From NCBI GenBank assembly GCA_015501075.1, contig JADNYJ010000042.1, positions 124,001 to 188,000 of the forward strand: a DNA stretch of 64,000 bases, given 5' to 3'. Each line of letters begins with the position of its first letter. The first letter of the stretch is position 1. Shown piece by piece: positions 13,376-26,122 of the stretch. Below the pieces are notes generated by a model. That model did not search any database. It saw only the letters and a list, made by a program, of their open reading frames with translations, and had not been told where the DNA came from. The position numbers were made by a program, and so were the translations under genes. Source of the DNA: Gymnopilus junonius. Lineage: Eukaryota; Basidiomycota; Agaricomycetes; Agaricales; Galerinaceae.

Positions 13376-15100
13376 ATAGGTATCCAAAAATATTCATGGT
13401 CATTTGGTATTGCTCTGTCAGAAAGTGATTCCCTTCAGTGGCTATTTGAGCGGCCAATACAGATATTCACGCACCAATTCACTCGGAAGCTTGTTACGAC
13501 CCATGTTACCGGATGCGGAAGTCGTTTCTTTTTGCTTCATCCGAGGCTTTGCGCACTGCTCTCTAGCGATATAGAAAAACAGACGACGAAGGGAACATTT
13601 ACAGTTTATGGACAGGATTGCATCATATCTGACATTGTGGAACTGATCAACGACGACCATATATGTCATTTGTCGAGAGCCTGTTGAACCTACCAATACC
13701 GCTTCCTCAAGTAGTTAAATAAGGCCTGGTTGGCACGTTGTACTAGAAAACCCTATGTTCCTAGAATCGTAAGGCATAGATAGCCCAGTGACGGGGAAAG
13801 CAGTCACTAATTTGGTAGGAAAATAAGAAGTAAGATTTGAGAACTGACAGTTTCTGGCAAGCCCGCGAAACTGGCTGATATACCATTACTGAACATAAGA
13901 CCAATGGTGAAGAGAAGATGGGTGGTACCTAACTGGCTAATTTGCGTGTCGTACATGTGTATAATCGCACTGCTCAGCGATATCCCGCCGAATCATGGAG
14001 CAAAAGGATGTATCGGGACCCGAACCATAAGATTTGTGACTGTTCAGAGGGCGAGGGGCCCTGTATATTGCGAAGAAACTCCACATTAGCGAAATTTATG
14101 ATTGTACTATCGGGAACCGAACCGTAAGATTTGTGACTCCCCGGACGACCAGGCAACTAGAAAAATTAGCTGTGATTGCAAGTGTGCGCCCTCCTCGAGG
14201 TGTCATGCATCGGAGGCCACATTTGCAGATACAGAAACGCCGAAGAAATAGCCACGCGACGCGCGTCCTCATCAAGCTCCATGTTCCGAAACGCTGAAAC
14301 AAATAACAGAAACGCAATTGGGAGAATTTAGAGATTAGAGTGTTGAGCAGTGATAAGTTATGTTTTTCGGATCAGAGATTTGATCTTTTCTCCATAGTCC
14401 AAAAGAGTTCTTCGTAAAGGCAACCTTTAGAGGATAGTTGGTCGGTTGTGGCCGTCACAACACAGCATACGGATTTGTCGGCGATATCACGCACACTGAT
14501 ATTTTACCACAATCACGTGAAAATCATTTATTTGTCAAGATGACAAGGATGACTGTTCGGCAGAGTTCCGGCTTTACCGTCTCTCCGTCATCCCTGCATT
14601 CCTGAGGCAATTCATTCAATAACACGAAAGCAGTGTACGCATGGGCCACACATAGCTTTCTATTGGCTCTTCACTAAATGATCTCCTCATGTCGGCTTTG
14701 GCATAGCAACGGCTGGTGCCCGCGGTCTTTTGAAACGTCCTCTCATACTAGCGTCTGACAGAATTCGAGCTAGTTGTACTTTGCACGACTGGAAAGAGCA
14801 GCTGTTATTGTGGATGTTATTGGATGACCGACATCTGTTGGGTTGACTGCGGGACACCCAATAACAATCGGGCATCGCCACTTTCGCCTGTGTTGATCCC
14901 GAACCAGTGCTCCGGTTTCCATGCTTATTGTCTGAACTGGGAAGCGCCCATAAAGCAAATCCCTTTCTAAGGTCAGCTGTGGCCAGTGATATCAAAATGA
15001 TCCTTTTGTTCTTCCCTGTTCATACCGCCTCATTCGAATTGCCGTGAAACCCGATCGAAGATGTACAAGCGATGCCCCAATCCTGACTGAGGCCCCGGCT
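13376..15100. other. Intergenic, contains a short direct repeat
   Basis: No coding model can be supported. The region contains a 30-bp direct repeat (listed separately) and short frames without motifs. Confidence 0.5.
14012..14138. repeat. Pair of 30-bp direct repeats
   Basis: Units at 14012-14041 and 14109-14138 match at 28 of 30 positions and lie 97 bases apart start to start. Both begin ATCGGGA and end AAGATTTGTGACT. No further unit was seen in the window. Confidence 0.8.
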
Positions 15101-15106
15101 TATAAA
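15101..15106 (+). promoter_or_regulatory. TATA box candidate for the cupredoxin gene
   Basis: TATAAA lies 109 bases upstream of the ATG at 15215, in a suitable position for a fungal promoter with a short leader. Confidence 0.4.
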
Positions 15107-15214
15107 GTCGAGGCTTTTCTGCGATGGTCATCACATCAGCTCTCACTTCCTTTCTTTTCTTCCGTTTTCCTTCCTCCTACAATAGACACAGTTACGACCT
15201 GACACGTCCGCAGA

Positions 15215-16620
15215 ATGATCACCACGTCGCTTGGATTGACTCTGGCTGCCCTCCCTGTCGCATTCGCGGCCACATTTACGGTTCAAGTCGGAGCAGGAGG
15301 CAATCTTACTTACGATCCTGAATTTGTATTGGCTAACCCTGGCGACACAATCAACTTTGTCTTGTACGTCTGGTTTCCTTTGCCCGCTTCACTGCTAACT
15401 CGATACTTTCAGCAATCCCAAGAACCATACCGTCACACAGTCTTCGTTCGACACACCCTGCGTTGCCCTTCCTGGTGGTGTTGACAGTGGCTTGTAAGGT
15501 TACTTCTGCTTCATTATTGTAGTCATAATTCTGACTTTATTGCAGTGTTCCAGTTCCTGCCGGAACAAACCCACCCCCTCCAAGTCAGCTCGTTGTTCAA
15601 GATACTTCGCCCCACTGGTTCTACTGCCGACAAACCGGTCACTGTGGGCAAGGAATGGTGTTCGCCATCAACCCTCCAGCCGATCCCAACCCCCGCTCTT
15701 TCAGCGCATTCAAAGCTTTGGCGATAGCTCAAAATGGCACGGCGTCTGCGTCTGCATCTTCATCTACAACCTCCTCAGCTTCTTCGACGGCCACCTCCGC
15801 CTTCGTTACGCCTCCTCCCCCGCAATGGCAATCTGCTACAGCAACTGTGACGTTTGATGGATCTGTCTATACGACTACGTATACAAGCTATGACGGAACT
15901 CCTCGTACGTCGTAATTTGCGCCATTTATGCTTGTAAGTTCTAACTGTTTTACTTCAGCCCCTACCCTGCTGCCAATCCCGTTGACCACAAAATTGTCGT
16001 CGGACCAAATGGCCAACTGAGCTACAGCCCTGCCAACATCACCGCTAGCATCGGTGACACTGTTACCTTTGAATTCCACCCAAAGAATCATACTGTAACT
16101 CAATCCAGCTTCCTTCACCCTTGTGAAGCTTTGGAAGTGACGTCCGGTACCCCTGGCTTTAAATCTGGATTGTATGTCCCTCCTCCTTTTTATACAGTAT
16201 CATGTTTCTCATGTTTTGCCAATGAATAGCCGTCCGGTCGATGCGAACGCCACCGACTTCCCAACATTCCAAATTAAAATTAACGACGTACGTTGTCTCT
16301 CTATTGCCATCTATCGCATCCAATAAGCTGAACCTTTTTAATAGACTGCTCCAATCTGGGGTTACTGTGGCCAGACAGGTCACTGCGCTGCTGGCATGGT
16401 CTTCGCCATCAATGCCGTTGAGTCCGGACCCAACAACTTCGAAAATTTCCTCGCCCTTGCCAAGGAAGAGGGTAACCAAACGTCAACATCCACCGGATCT
16501 TCCAGTGCTACATCCAGTGCTCCTGGGTCGAAAAACACCAATGCTGCTGTATTATCACGCGTTGGATCATCAGTGTTCTTGGGCCTCACTTTCTTCGGGC
16601 TAATGGCGGTCATGCTTTAA
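15215..16620 (+). CDS. Secreted tandem cupredoxin (extracellular serine-rich protein)
   Basis: Signal peptide MITTSLGLTLAALPVAFAA, then two plastocyanin-like domains joined by a Ser/Thr/Ala-rich linker, and a Ser/Thr-rich tail ending in a hydrophobic segment (VFLGLTFFGLMAVML) suggestive of a GPI anchor. Exons: 15215-15363, 15413-15493, 15546-15904 or 15908, 15959-16171, 16230-16287, 16345-16620. Each domain keeps type-1 copper-like ligands: NHTVTQSSF, a following Cys, and YCRQTGHCGQGM (domain 1) or YCGQTGHCAAGM (domain 2). Domain duplication is obvious. The donor after the linker is ambiguous: GTACGT at 15905 breaks the frame while GTCGTA at 15909 keeps it. Family members are cell-wall or extracellular copper proteins of fungi, with role mostly unknown. 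Confidence 0.85.
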
Positions 16621-16902
16621 GCCTTGAATTTAAGCCTTTACGCGAGAGTATTCCTCCTATAATGATTTCTTTGGACGTTGCCCTTCTTTTCGACAACGCA
16701 ATTTTATTTACTTCATGACCTACCATTAATTTATTTCTCGATGTGCTGTATATCCTGACTATTTTTCATGAATTAATGCATGAGCGTTGGTACCTTAAAC
16801 CTGATTGGACAAAGCAAGACGCGTGTTTGGCATTGCTCTGCCGACGTAAACAGAGCGAACGAAATTTGTTCCACCCTCTCTACCTTGTCGACGACAACGA
16901 AG

Positions 16903-18066
16903 ATGGCCACTGAGGAGGAAGAAAATTTCAATCTAGACAGCGTGTTTGAAGTCAGTGCCTTTACTTCGTATCGTTTTCTTGAATGGCTAAACTGAACAGG
17001 AACCTCCTAGACCACCAACGCCTGAACCAACAATCGCTACGTACACCCGCGAAAAGGAGCTTTGTTCAACGGATGGGTGGACAGAAATCAAGATAAGATT
17101 GGTCGGATCGCATCCCTTGTGGGCGCATTACCTGTGAGTTACGGGTGATCTCTTTTCATAGAAAAGTTGTTGATCGGGACGGAAGATGGAATGCTGCGTT
17201 GGCTTTGGCGTCGTACCTGGATACAAACCAAGTCATCTATAGGGATCGATACGTTCTCGAGTTAGGAGCTGGTGGCGCACTTCCAAGCATCGTCACCGCA
17301 AAGAATGGAGCCCGGAAGGTTGGCCTTTTCCTGTTTGTTATGACTGAAGTACTGACACACTTAGGTCGTTGTCACGGACTATCCTGACGCTGTCTCGTGG
17401 ATAATATCAAGTATAACGTATCTGAGAATATGGAGCAGGGAAATTGGCCAACGTAGACGTTCAGGTGCGTTGGATGTAGTCTTCCATGATCTGGCGAATC
17501 AAACATCAAATCTACAGGGATACATCTGGGGACATCCTGTCAATACTTTGTTAAATGCATTACCAACGAAGAACCAGTCGGAGAAATTCCATCTGATCAT
17601 ACTCTCGGATCTCATATTTAACCACTCGCAAGTATGTTGTCCGAATTTTTTTGTCTGGTAATATGTCTTATTCTTCCTAGCACGACGCGCTTTTAAAGAC
17701 ATGCGAACTCAGTCTTTCGGAAAGATCCTCTGAAGACCGTGAAAACGAGCCCTCCATACTCGTTTTCTACTCTCACCATCGTCCACACTTGCGCATAGAG
17801 ATATGGGTTCTTTAAGAAGGCGGAAGATCGAGGTTGGTTGTGCGAAGAGATCGTCACCAAAATGTTTCCGGTATGCATCTTTACTCGATATACTGAACCT
17901 CACTTACCCATCGTTCTAGCCCATGTTCCCTGAAGATTCTGGAGAAGAATCGATTCGTTCGACGGTTCATGGGTGGAAACTGACTCGAGGAATACTTGTA
18001 ACTCGCATTGAAGTAATTAGAAATGTGCGTCAGCCCCAAAGATCAGAGACGAGTGATTTCACTTAG
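16903..18066 (+). CDS. EFM7: EFM7/NNT1-like protein methyltransferase, several apparent frameshifts
   Basis: Class I SAM-dependent methyltransferase of the family that methylates the N terminus and Lys of elongation factor 1A. Exons: 16903-16950, 17000-17133, 17186-17318, 17365-17464, 17518-17631, 17681-17870, 17920-18066. Motifs: SHPLWAHYL then WNAALALASYLD; SAM motif I VLELGAGGALPS; VVVTDYPDA; GYIWGHPV; the signature LIILSDLIFNHSQ; and VFYSHHRPHL. Length about 260 aa fits the family. The frame is lost by one base near 17393, 17448, 17790 and 17806, each in a doubled or longer base run (CC, CCC, GG, GGGG expected). With conserved sequence on both sides of each break, base-call error is more likely than decay. 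Confidence 0.85.
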
Positions 18067-18853
18067 AACGGCTTTAGGAAATATGTAAAGTATTGTATCT
18101 ATCACTGCGGTGCGCTCGTTGTCCATCAGCGCGTGAGCTGAATCTCTCCGTATCGCGTAAGGTTCAGCCCTCCTTCGGCTTGGAGATTGTCCTAGCTTTT
18201 CCTGTCCCTCAGTTTCGTATAACCACGTGGAAATGTGGAAGAGTCTCATCCTCAAAGCGGATCCGATTGTCGATTGGTAACGCGTATCTAGTAATCATTC
18301 ATTATCCATTACATTCTCAATACCTAACACAGAAAGCTGTTCAATGGTCAATACCGCGGCGTTGCTGACTCCTTACGATATCTGAGTATAATTACCTCTG
18401 CTCCCTTCTCAGCGCTATCATGCGTAGACACCCAAAAGTGGTTTTATGGAACACCGAGTGTTAGAGATCGGTACACCATCATTTCCTTACCCCAAAGTGT
18501 TGATCCGCAAGACCAACAATGGTCCATCCTATGAAACACATTGATATTGTTCGTCTGGTAGCCGTGGCGTGTGGCGGCATATAGATGCGATTAATAATTA
18601 GATATGCGATGGCTGGAAAATTGAATGAAAGTGAGCCGTGTCAGAGTAACTACTTAGGGTTTGACACCATCTCCGAAAGCTTCAATTGAATGTTTAACAT
18701 TGAACGTTATCAGAACGTTAATACAGATAAAATGCAAGAAATGGTGTCTATGCCTCTAGTTCTACAAGGGCTCGTTAGATAATTGCTAATAATGATTGAG
18801 TAATAAAAAAAATCGTAAAACGTAAAGCCAACCATTTTATAAATACAGGAAAT
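18067..18853. other. Intergenic between convergent genes
   Basis: 3' flanks of the convergent methyltransferase and TmpA-like genes. Nothing else is recognisable; the section near 18700-18840 is AT-rich. Confidence 0.5.
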
Positions 18854-20406
18854 TTACGAGTCGAATATGGCACCATAAGCCGGAATGCCTCGTGTTTCCA
18901 TACCGTACACCACTTTCTTTGTTACCTTCGGGTTGGAGATGACGAAAACTGCCTCAGCGCCGCTTTCAGCCACAAGCTGATATGTCAAGGCGACCATGTC
19001 TGGCCGACCAAGGGATCTCGTATTCCAAACGATGGCGTCGGGATCAGCCTTCAAGACGGCGTTCATGATTTTGGGTCCATACGTCGTCTCGGGATTGGGT
19101 GTAGACCACAGGACCCGACGAGGTGTAACATTGGCGTATAGAAGAGAGAGGCAAGGACCAATACCGGAGCCTGTGGCAACGACAACGATTTTCTTGAAGA
19201 GTCGAGACGTGTACAATAGACCGTGTAGAGGGTATCCGCGTGTCCAAAGCTTCTTTGGAGGATTCCTGATCGCCTCCCTAGTCCAGTCGCCTGCGTTGGA
19301 CACTACGACAGAGAAGCCGTTAATTTTACCGTTTTCGTCCTCGTCAGGAATGGTGGCAAAAGCATGCCACTCGGTTAATGGGCGATTGGACACTTTGAGT
19401 CCGTAGAAGGGCTGCATAGGACGGTACTTGAAGTGAAGGCGGATTGCGTGATCTGAAAGGATTTCGGGGTAGACATCTCGGCGACGCAGCCGTGACCATG
19501 AGAGCAGTGTGCAACTGGTGGAAATGCAGAAGAACCAGAAGTTAGGGGACTTGGCAAAGTATAATCCAGTAGGAATGCCCTCTTGTTTCGCCAATACGAA
19601 TGCACGAAGGCCGTTGTGAACCCAGAATGTGATGAGAGCAATCCATCCTGCATAGCGATGCCCAGTTTCGAAGAAATCGTGGAACCGGATTCGGAAGCGT
19701 GGCCAAGCAGCAGCGAGGATCAGGAGGAACATCAAGACGATGATGTAGGTCATGATAATGTTGGCCATGTTGTCACTATTGGGGTCGCGGACATAATCCC
19801 TGGTGCTAAGCGCCGCGTAAAGGATAAACCAAACAACTGCTGCAGTCCCACTACCGCTATGGGCACCTCCGTAATGGAAAACCTTGGCCAATCTTCTGCG
19901 AATGGACACGGGAACAGAATGGGGTACCGACACGGCGATCTCGTAGCAAAGATTGACGAAGTTCTCCTGGCGGAAGAGAAGAGCAGCCATGAGATTTGCA
20001 GATGATGCGCTTGCGACATCCGTAGCCAATGGGACACCATGCGCTTTGGCAATAAAAGCAATGAAGGCGATAAGGTTGGCAAAGAAGATGACCGTGAAAA
20101 TCTTCCGATATGTTGTGAAGAAGGTAACTTTACAGTAAAGCTTGTTAACAAAATCCTTCGCTATGATGAACGTAATTGGACGTACATTTCAAATATCGTG
20201 TCAGCGAGGTACCATTCTTCTCGGGGAGATTATCACGGGTAGGCTTAGTATCAAAAGGCTTGGGCTTGAGCAGACTAGGCTCAGACGATGAGGCCGACGG
20301 CGCCACAACGACTAGAATATGGTCATCGACTGGATGCCATTAGGCGCGAATAAAACAACATACCAGAGACTTGATCATCCTTGCTTGCAACCTTCTCGAG
20401 ATCCAT
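18854..20406 (-). CDS. TmpA-like / ferric-reductase-like integral membrane protein
   Basis: Three exons: 20406-20364, 20311-20186 and 20127-18854, giving 480 aa with no frame break. The start MDLEKVASKDD was chosen because it splices in phase into the next exon. After a hydrophilic N terminus come several membrane segments (FTVIFFANLIAFIAF, AAVVWFILYAAL, IIMTYIIVLMFLLILAAAW, AGWIALITFWVH), then a cytosolic FAD/NAD-binding-like region with VVVATGSGIGPCLSLL. This layout matches Aspergillus TmpA and the membrane module found at the C terminus of some adenylate-forming reductases. TmpA is a membrane flavoprotein implicated in developmental signalling. Substrate and electron partner cannot be deduced. 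Confidence 0.75.
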
Positions 20407-23059
20407 GGCAAAGAGTCCAAAGTAGAGGTTCTTTGAGAAAAAAGGAGAGAGCCGGTTACTGGCGGAACACCTTCTTTGAGAAAAGCGCCTTTTAAACTTG
20501 GACAATCCGTAGATCTGGATAAAACGGATACGCGAATACGTCTTGTACCGATGATATCTTGTTTCATACGTTCCGAGTCGATGGACCGTCCCACGTTGAA
20601 TAAGATACGGATCTCTGCTTGAGCATTTCTCTGGGCATTATGCTCTCGAAAGATGCAGTACGAGTCTGTTCTAAAAATAGGGCTGGTGAAGCTGATGGTA
20701 TTGAGGCTGTCGGGACTTTTCTGACACCTCCGTCCCTTACCCGTTTCCCACCCTCAACTTCGATATACCTTGGCGGCGGCTTATTTTTACGCAATGAGAG
20801 CGAAAGTGCAATAGAAGACCAATTCAGCTCACAGTTCTTGTCACTCCGCCAAGTAAGTTTGGAATTTTACAAATAAGATGCCTGCAGAACGTCTACAGTA
20901 CATGGAAACGAGGACAACGCAGAACTATGAATACATTTTTGTGAGTATGTCAATAATTTCCCTCCTTCCGCTTCCCTCGCGTGATCGTGTGTCGTACTGA
21001 GACACTCCGGCCACGGATGGTGGTTCCTTAGATCAGATAAAGTTGAGTATGAGTCAACTGTACGCAATTTGTTCATGAAGCTGTGTGGAGGACAGCTCTT
21101 TAGACCGGATGCTTTTGTTTAACTCGTGGAAAATGCTTCAGTCCACACCCTTCAAGATCCCCCGTCTTTCCCTCGAGCTTAACTTTTCGAGCGCTTCCAT
21201 ATTATTGCTCAGTGGGCCATGTAGTAATTATCTGTAAAACTGACGAGGCACCATGAGAAGAAATCACGATAGATCACATTGCTCACAATATGCAGACAAA
21301 CCGATACTCACACTTCGCGTAGCCTTATGGATAAGATCATGAGCAACCACCAACCATCACGTCGGAGGAGTCTTCGCGCTCTGTTGCTTCGGGCATGGCC
21401 CGGCATGTCCAAGCTCTAGGCAAATACAGTCATTCACCGGCTAATGGCACACCGAATATTAAAAATCATTTGTAAATTTTGAACTTCAACCTTGTCCCAA
21501 ATAAACTTTACAATAAATTTAATTAAATTGGGTCGTAGGTATTTACAAATATTCGTAGCCTTTGGAGGGATATTGGTGAGCAAACATGGGTGTGCCATTA
21601 CCGAGAATGCCCATTTTCGGCTAAATCCGAAAAACGCCCCCTTTTGGCCAGCATGCCATTCAATGAGAGCTCGTCTGGCAGCCGTAAAATTATGAACGAA
21701 ATGCAGAATATATTGACCGATATGCTACAAAAGGATTTGAGAGAAATCGAGTTGAATTGGTTGAGATAAATGCGTGTCACAAGTGTGTCATTAGCCGGTG
21801 GACGACTGTATTAGTCAACACACCTGCTCACTGAGGGGTGAACTTCATTATTCATCTGCCATAAAAAGATCTGCTCCTTGTCAACAACCAATAACTCGTT
21901 ACCGGAAAAGCTTGGGGTCCAACGAAACGTAGATAAGGACATTTTTATCAATTACTTGGATAAATGTAGACGACTACTAGCTTTAGTACGCGACTAGTCC
22001 GCTGCAAATCATCCGATATGTATCCGGTTCACGATCACCGCATTAACTCCGTCATCGTTGCCCCCGAACCTTAATTCGGTATTGGCCGCCTACCTTAAAT
22101 GTGAGGGCGCCGGGAAAACGTCAACGTAGGCGCAATCTAATCTCATCTGCATGTGAAAGTATCAGCCAGACCAAACACTCTCTATGTTCACTCATGAAAC
22201 TACCCCGCCTCACTAGCAATTTTTGAGTATAATGGGAATACATGCACACAGTTCCTTCGGCGAGCAAAGGAAATAGAACTTTCCAACGTTCTTGTACTTC
22301 GCGTAGATTGAAAGCAGCGCGTCGTACATATATGATCCTACTGCTCAGTTGATTGTACCTGTCGAGACATGTGCAATCTTTACCACCTCCATACAATACC
22401 GTCCGATTTTCAGGGAGCCCTCTCGCACGGTCGTGCGTCATGAAATTGTTCGGTAGCGTGATTATCGAAGCGCTCTCTTTGAGTTTAAAACATATCCCTT
22501 TCCTGGAGAGTCCTATTCTGGACGCACATGCTCATAAGCCACTCTATTGGCTCGAAAAAGATCGACATACTGTCGTCAATTTTGCAGTACCCTTCTTCCA
22601 AACTTCTCACCAACTCTACCATTCCGTTGGTTTCGTGAATGGAGAACCCTAAGATAAGAGGCTGCATCGAAAGGATGAGAATTTGAAAGAAATTTTGAAT
22701 CAATCCAAGATTGGCCAGGTAATTGACTGAAATTCAAATACCGGAGGGACGGTACCAATAGAGTATTTTCCATCCGAAATAATTGTTGCCTTTATTTTTA
22801 TGGGTATGTGGTAGTTGAATAAGTCAGAATGCCTTATGAGTGTTAAATGCTTTCCCTTCCTAGAAGATTATGAGTACGTTGAATATTGCCTAGCTTGTGG
22901 GCGAATACCAGTTAAACGTTCAGGTAAGGTTTATTCAGCCCAAATCTAGAGCACTGCTCACGTCAAGTGATTAATATATTTAGAGCGATTTGACATGTGG
23001 TCCATTTTCAGCCCAATTATTTTCATCGTGTCCTTTCACACTCGACACCTTTCAACGAA
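20407..23059. other. Intergenic, no recognisable gene
   Basis: About 2.65 kb between the 5' ends of two divergent genes. Only short frames without motifs are seen. Sequence around 21430-21560 is AT-rich. Promoters of both flanking genes must lie here; no TATA box close to either ATG stands out. Confidence 0.45.
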
Positions 23060-25292
23060 ATGGCTCAGAAGCATGCGCCCTACGGTACTTGGGACTCCCC
23101 AGTCACCTCCGAGGAGATCACTAAGGGTGTGAGTACAGCTGTCTTTCTTTAGGATGGCCGATACTGACATTCATACTTGAAAATTTTCAGGTGATTTCTA
23201 TCGTCGATGTCATCGTAGATCCTGTGAGATCAGAAGTATACCACCTGGAGAGTAGACCTTCAGAGAAGGGTCGAATCGTGCTCGTGCACACAAATTCTAA
23301 TCGCGACATTGTGGGACCTGGATGGAATGTTAGAACTGCCGTCCAAGAGTATGGCGGCGCGGCTGCGATTGTACGCGATGGCGTTGCGTACTTTTCGCAT
23401 ATGGTGGATGGCAGAGTTTATCGTGTCCAAGCGGGAGAAGGTAGCGATCCGGAACCGGTAACTCCAGGTGAGTTCCTATCACGCTTAGATTCTGGAAATG
23501 TGCCTTACTTACAGTCGCCAAGAAAATGTGCCTTATCGCTACGCCGCATTCGAACCACACCCTGATCGACCAGAACTTTTGATATCGATACTCGAGGACC
23601 ACACCTATGATATTCCTTCTGAGGTCATCACGACGTTGATAATCATTGATTCTGCCAAGAAAACCATTCATCCCCTCTTATCAGGCGCCGACTTCTACGC
23701 CATGCCTAAATTCTCTGCAAATGGGAGGAAGTTCGCGTGGATACAATGGTTTCACCCTGATATGCCTTGGGAGGGTGGTGAAGTCCATGTGGCAGATGTC
23801 ATTATTGGAGACAACAAGACATTATCGCTTCAGAACACCATTCATGTCGCTGGCGTTCGCGAAAGGGTTGGAGCTGGGTATCCTGCATGGGCGGATAACG
23901 ACACGCTAATTTTTATGTCAGACGAGTCAGGATTTGTAAATCCTTGGAAGTTTCACGACGGAAAGGCCTCACCATTGTTTTCTGAAGCCATTCCGGAGGA
24001 CTTTGCCTCCCCACTCTGGTCTCTCAGTTCCTTCCCGTACGCTGTTTTCGATAAAAGTGGGAAGACAGGCCTATTCAGTGCTCTGAGGGACGGTAGGAAC
24101 ATTCTTTACCTTGTGGATTTCGCCGGCAATGCCCAACCCAAACCTATCGATAGTCCATTTGTCGTTATCAACAATGTTCACGTTGTTTCTGCCGAAAGAC
24201 AGGAAGTAGTATTCAGTGGACAGAAAACCAACGAAAGTCACTCCATAGTCCAGTGCTCCCTCACCTCTTTGGCCAATTCTGAATATCTTGTGCTCAAAGG
24301 CGTAGAACCCGCCAAGGTGGACGGTGTTCCTCTTCCCCTGGACCTTATTTCAGAACCACAGCCCATTACTCTGCACGTACCCGCTACAAATGCTATCCTG
24401 CACGTTGTTTATTATCCTCCAAAGAATCCTGCCTATTCTGGAGGCAGCACTGATAGCGAAAAGCCGCCTTGCATCGTTAACATCCATGGCGGCCCGACGG
24501 GACTTGGGACCCAGGGACTGAGCTGGTCGAAACAATACTGGACCTCTCGAGGGTGGGCCTGGTAAGCATGCACTTATCCGATCCAAATGAGACGGACTTT
24601 GTGAAGGTTTTTCCACAGGCTTGATGTTAACTATGGAGGTTCTTCTGGTTATGGACGTAAGTATATTGAACGACTTAACAACAATTGGGGGATAGTAGAC
24701 GTTCAGGATTCCGTCTTCGCTCCTCAGGCTCTCTCCATCGAACCATATAACCTCATTGACCCCAAGCGCCTAATTATTCGGGGAGGATCTGCCGGAGGGT
24801 TTACGGCCTTAGCATGCCTTTCCATCGCATCAGATGTTACCGTTTTCTCCGCAGCTACATCATTATACGGGGTCTCGGATTTGAAGAAACTAGCAGAGTT
24901 TACGCACAAATTTGAATCTCGCTATCTCGACCATCTCATAGGCGGTACTACAGAGCAAGTTCCTGAAATCTATGCCAGCAGATCCCCTATACACCACGCT
25001 AAAAAGATTGTCGTCCCTTTGTTAGTGAGTAACAATATCTAGGATCCCCTTTGTTTTTGATGGAATGTGTCATTTGGCTCTGTAATAGATCCTGCAGGGT
25101 GAAATCGATATGGTCGTACCTAAAGACCAGGCGGAAGCAATATACAAGAGCATTCGAGAACGGGGAGGCGAAGTCGAGTATAAGCTGTATCCAGGCGAAG
25201 GCCATGGGTTCCGCCAGGAAGTTAACATGAAAGACGCATATGAAAGGGAACTAGCTTTCTACGAGCGCATTCTAGGATTGAAACAAAATTAA
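23060..25292 (+). CDS. S9 family serine peptidase (prolyl oligopeptidase / acylaminoacyl-peptidase type)
   Basis: Intracellular-type alpha/beta-hydrolase peptidase with an N-terminal beta-propeller and no signal peptide. Exons: 23060-23128, 23191-23467, 23515-24561, 24619-25024, 25089-25292; about 667 aa. The start is MAQKHAPYGTWDSP. Catalytic features: oxyanion strand NIHGGPTGLG; nucleophile elbow RGGSAGGFTAL (Ser); Asp in LQGEIDMVVP; His in PGEGHGF. The exon 23191-23467 and exon 23515 do not join in frame unless the CC at 23518-23519 was originally CCC, which would give VAQENVPYRYAAFEPHP. This is one more likely homopolymer undercall. Natural substrate unknown; family members clip acyl- or dipeptides from peptide N termini. 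Confidence 0.88.
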
Positions 25293-26122
25293 AATCGTTC
25301 TCATCTATATGCATGTTATGATTGACGGTGTTGGTTTTCAACTTGCTGTAGAAATTTGACGTTTAAACCCTGCTCAAGATCGGTGACTCTGTATTGTACA
25401 TTCACTCAACGGCTCTCAAGCGATATGAGTACGGTTTTTTAAGAATACCGCTAGTACCTAGACTCGACCCCAGTCTCCGTAGGTGTACTTACTAATAGCG
25501 TGGAAAATCGAAGGAAAATGATTATTTCACCGAATTTGAATTTGGGTAACCGAGGAGGGGTAATTGTGGTAACAAATCTGATCCCAAATCAGATCAATCC
25601 ATAACGGCTGGTTTCGAGACTAGCTAGTACCCGCGAACCCTGAAGGCTTTACGCACACGAGTTGCCTGGGGTCTATGACATTATTTACCGGACCGACCCA
25701 TGGTTTTGTCACCACGGCAGAAACTGCTGACTCAGATGCTCAGACCAAAAATAGTTGGCTGTACCGGCCGATAAGATTGTCACAATCATCACAGATAAGA
25801 ATATCTAGGTTATTATTTTCTAACCTCACAGGTGGTATCAGGAATTCAGCTCGAACCTACTACTTACCTCGCAATGAAGACGATCAATAGATTTTCGAAA
25901 CTAAGTATTCGAAATTGTAATCGCAAGTAAATGTGACAGTGACGACCGTGGCACCAATGGCCCGAGCCGGTCGGCATGATCTGTCGATAGAGAGCTTGCG
26001 TAGTCGCCGGCAAAAAGGCAGGATCACAACCGTAATCTTTAAATTGTGTGCCTTTCCTTACTCTATCGTGCCCAGTATTTCCCATCTATCTCTTACCAAC
26101 AGAACTGCACCCCACGTCCAAC
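25293..26122. other. Intergenic
   Basis: No gene, repeat or tRNA recognised between the peptidase and the aldo/keto reductase. Confidence 0.5.

Noticed and set aside
19583..20151. Frames of 133-140 codons overlapping the TmpA-like gene
   Set aside because: Shadows of its membrane-segment exon in other frames.
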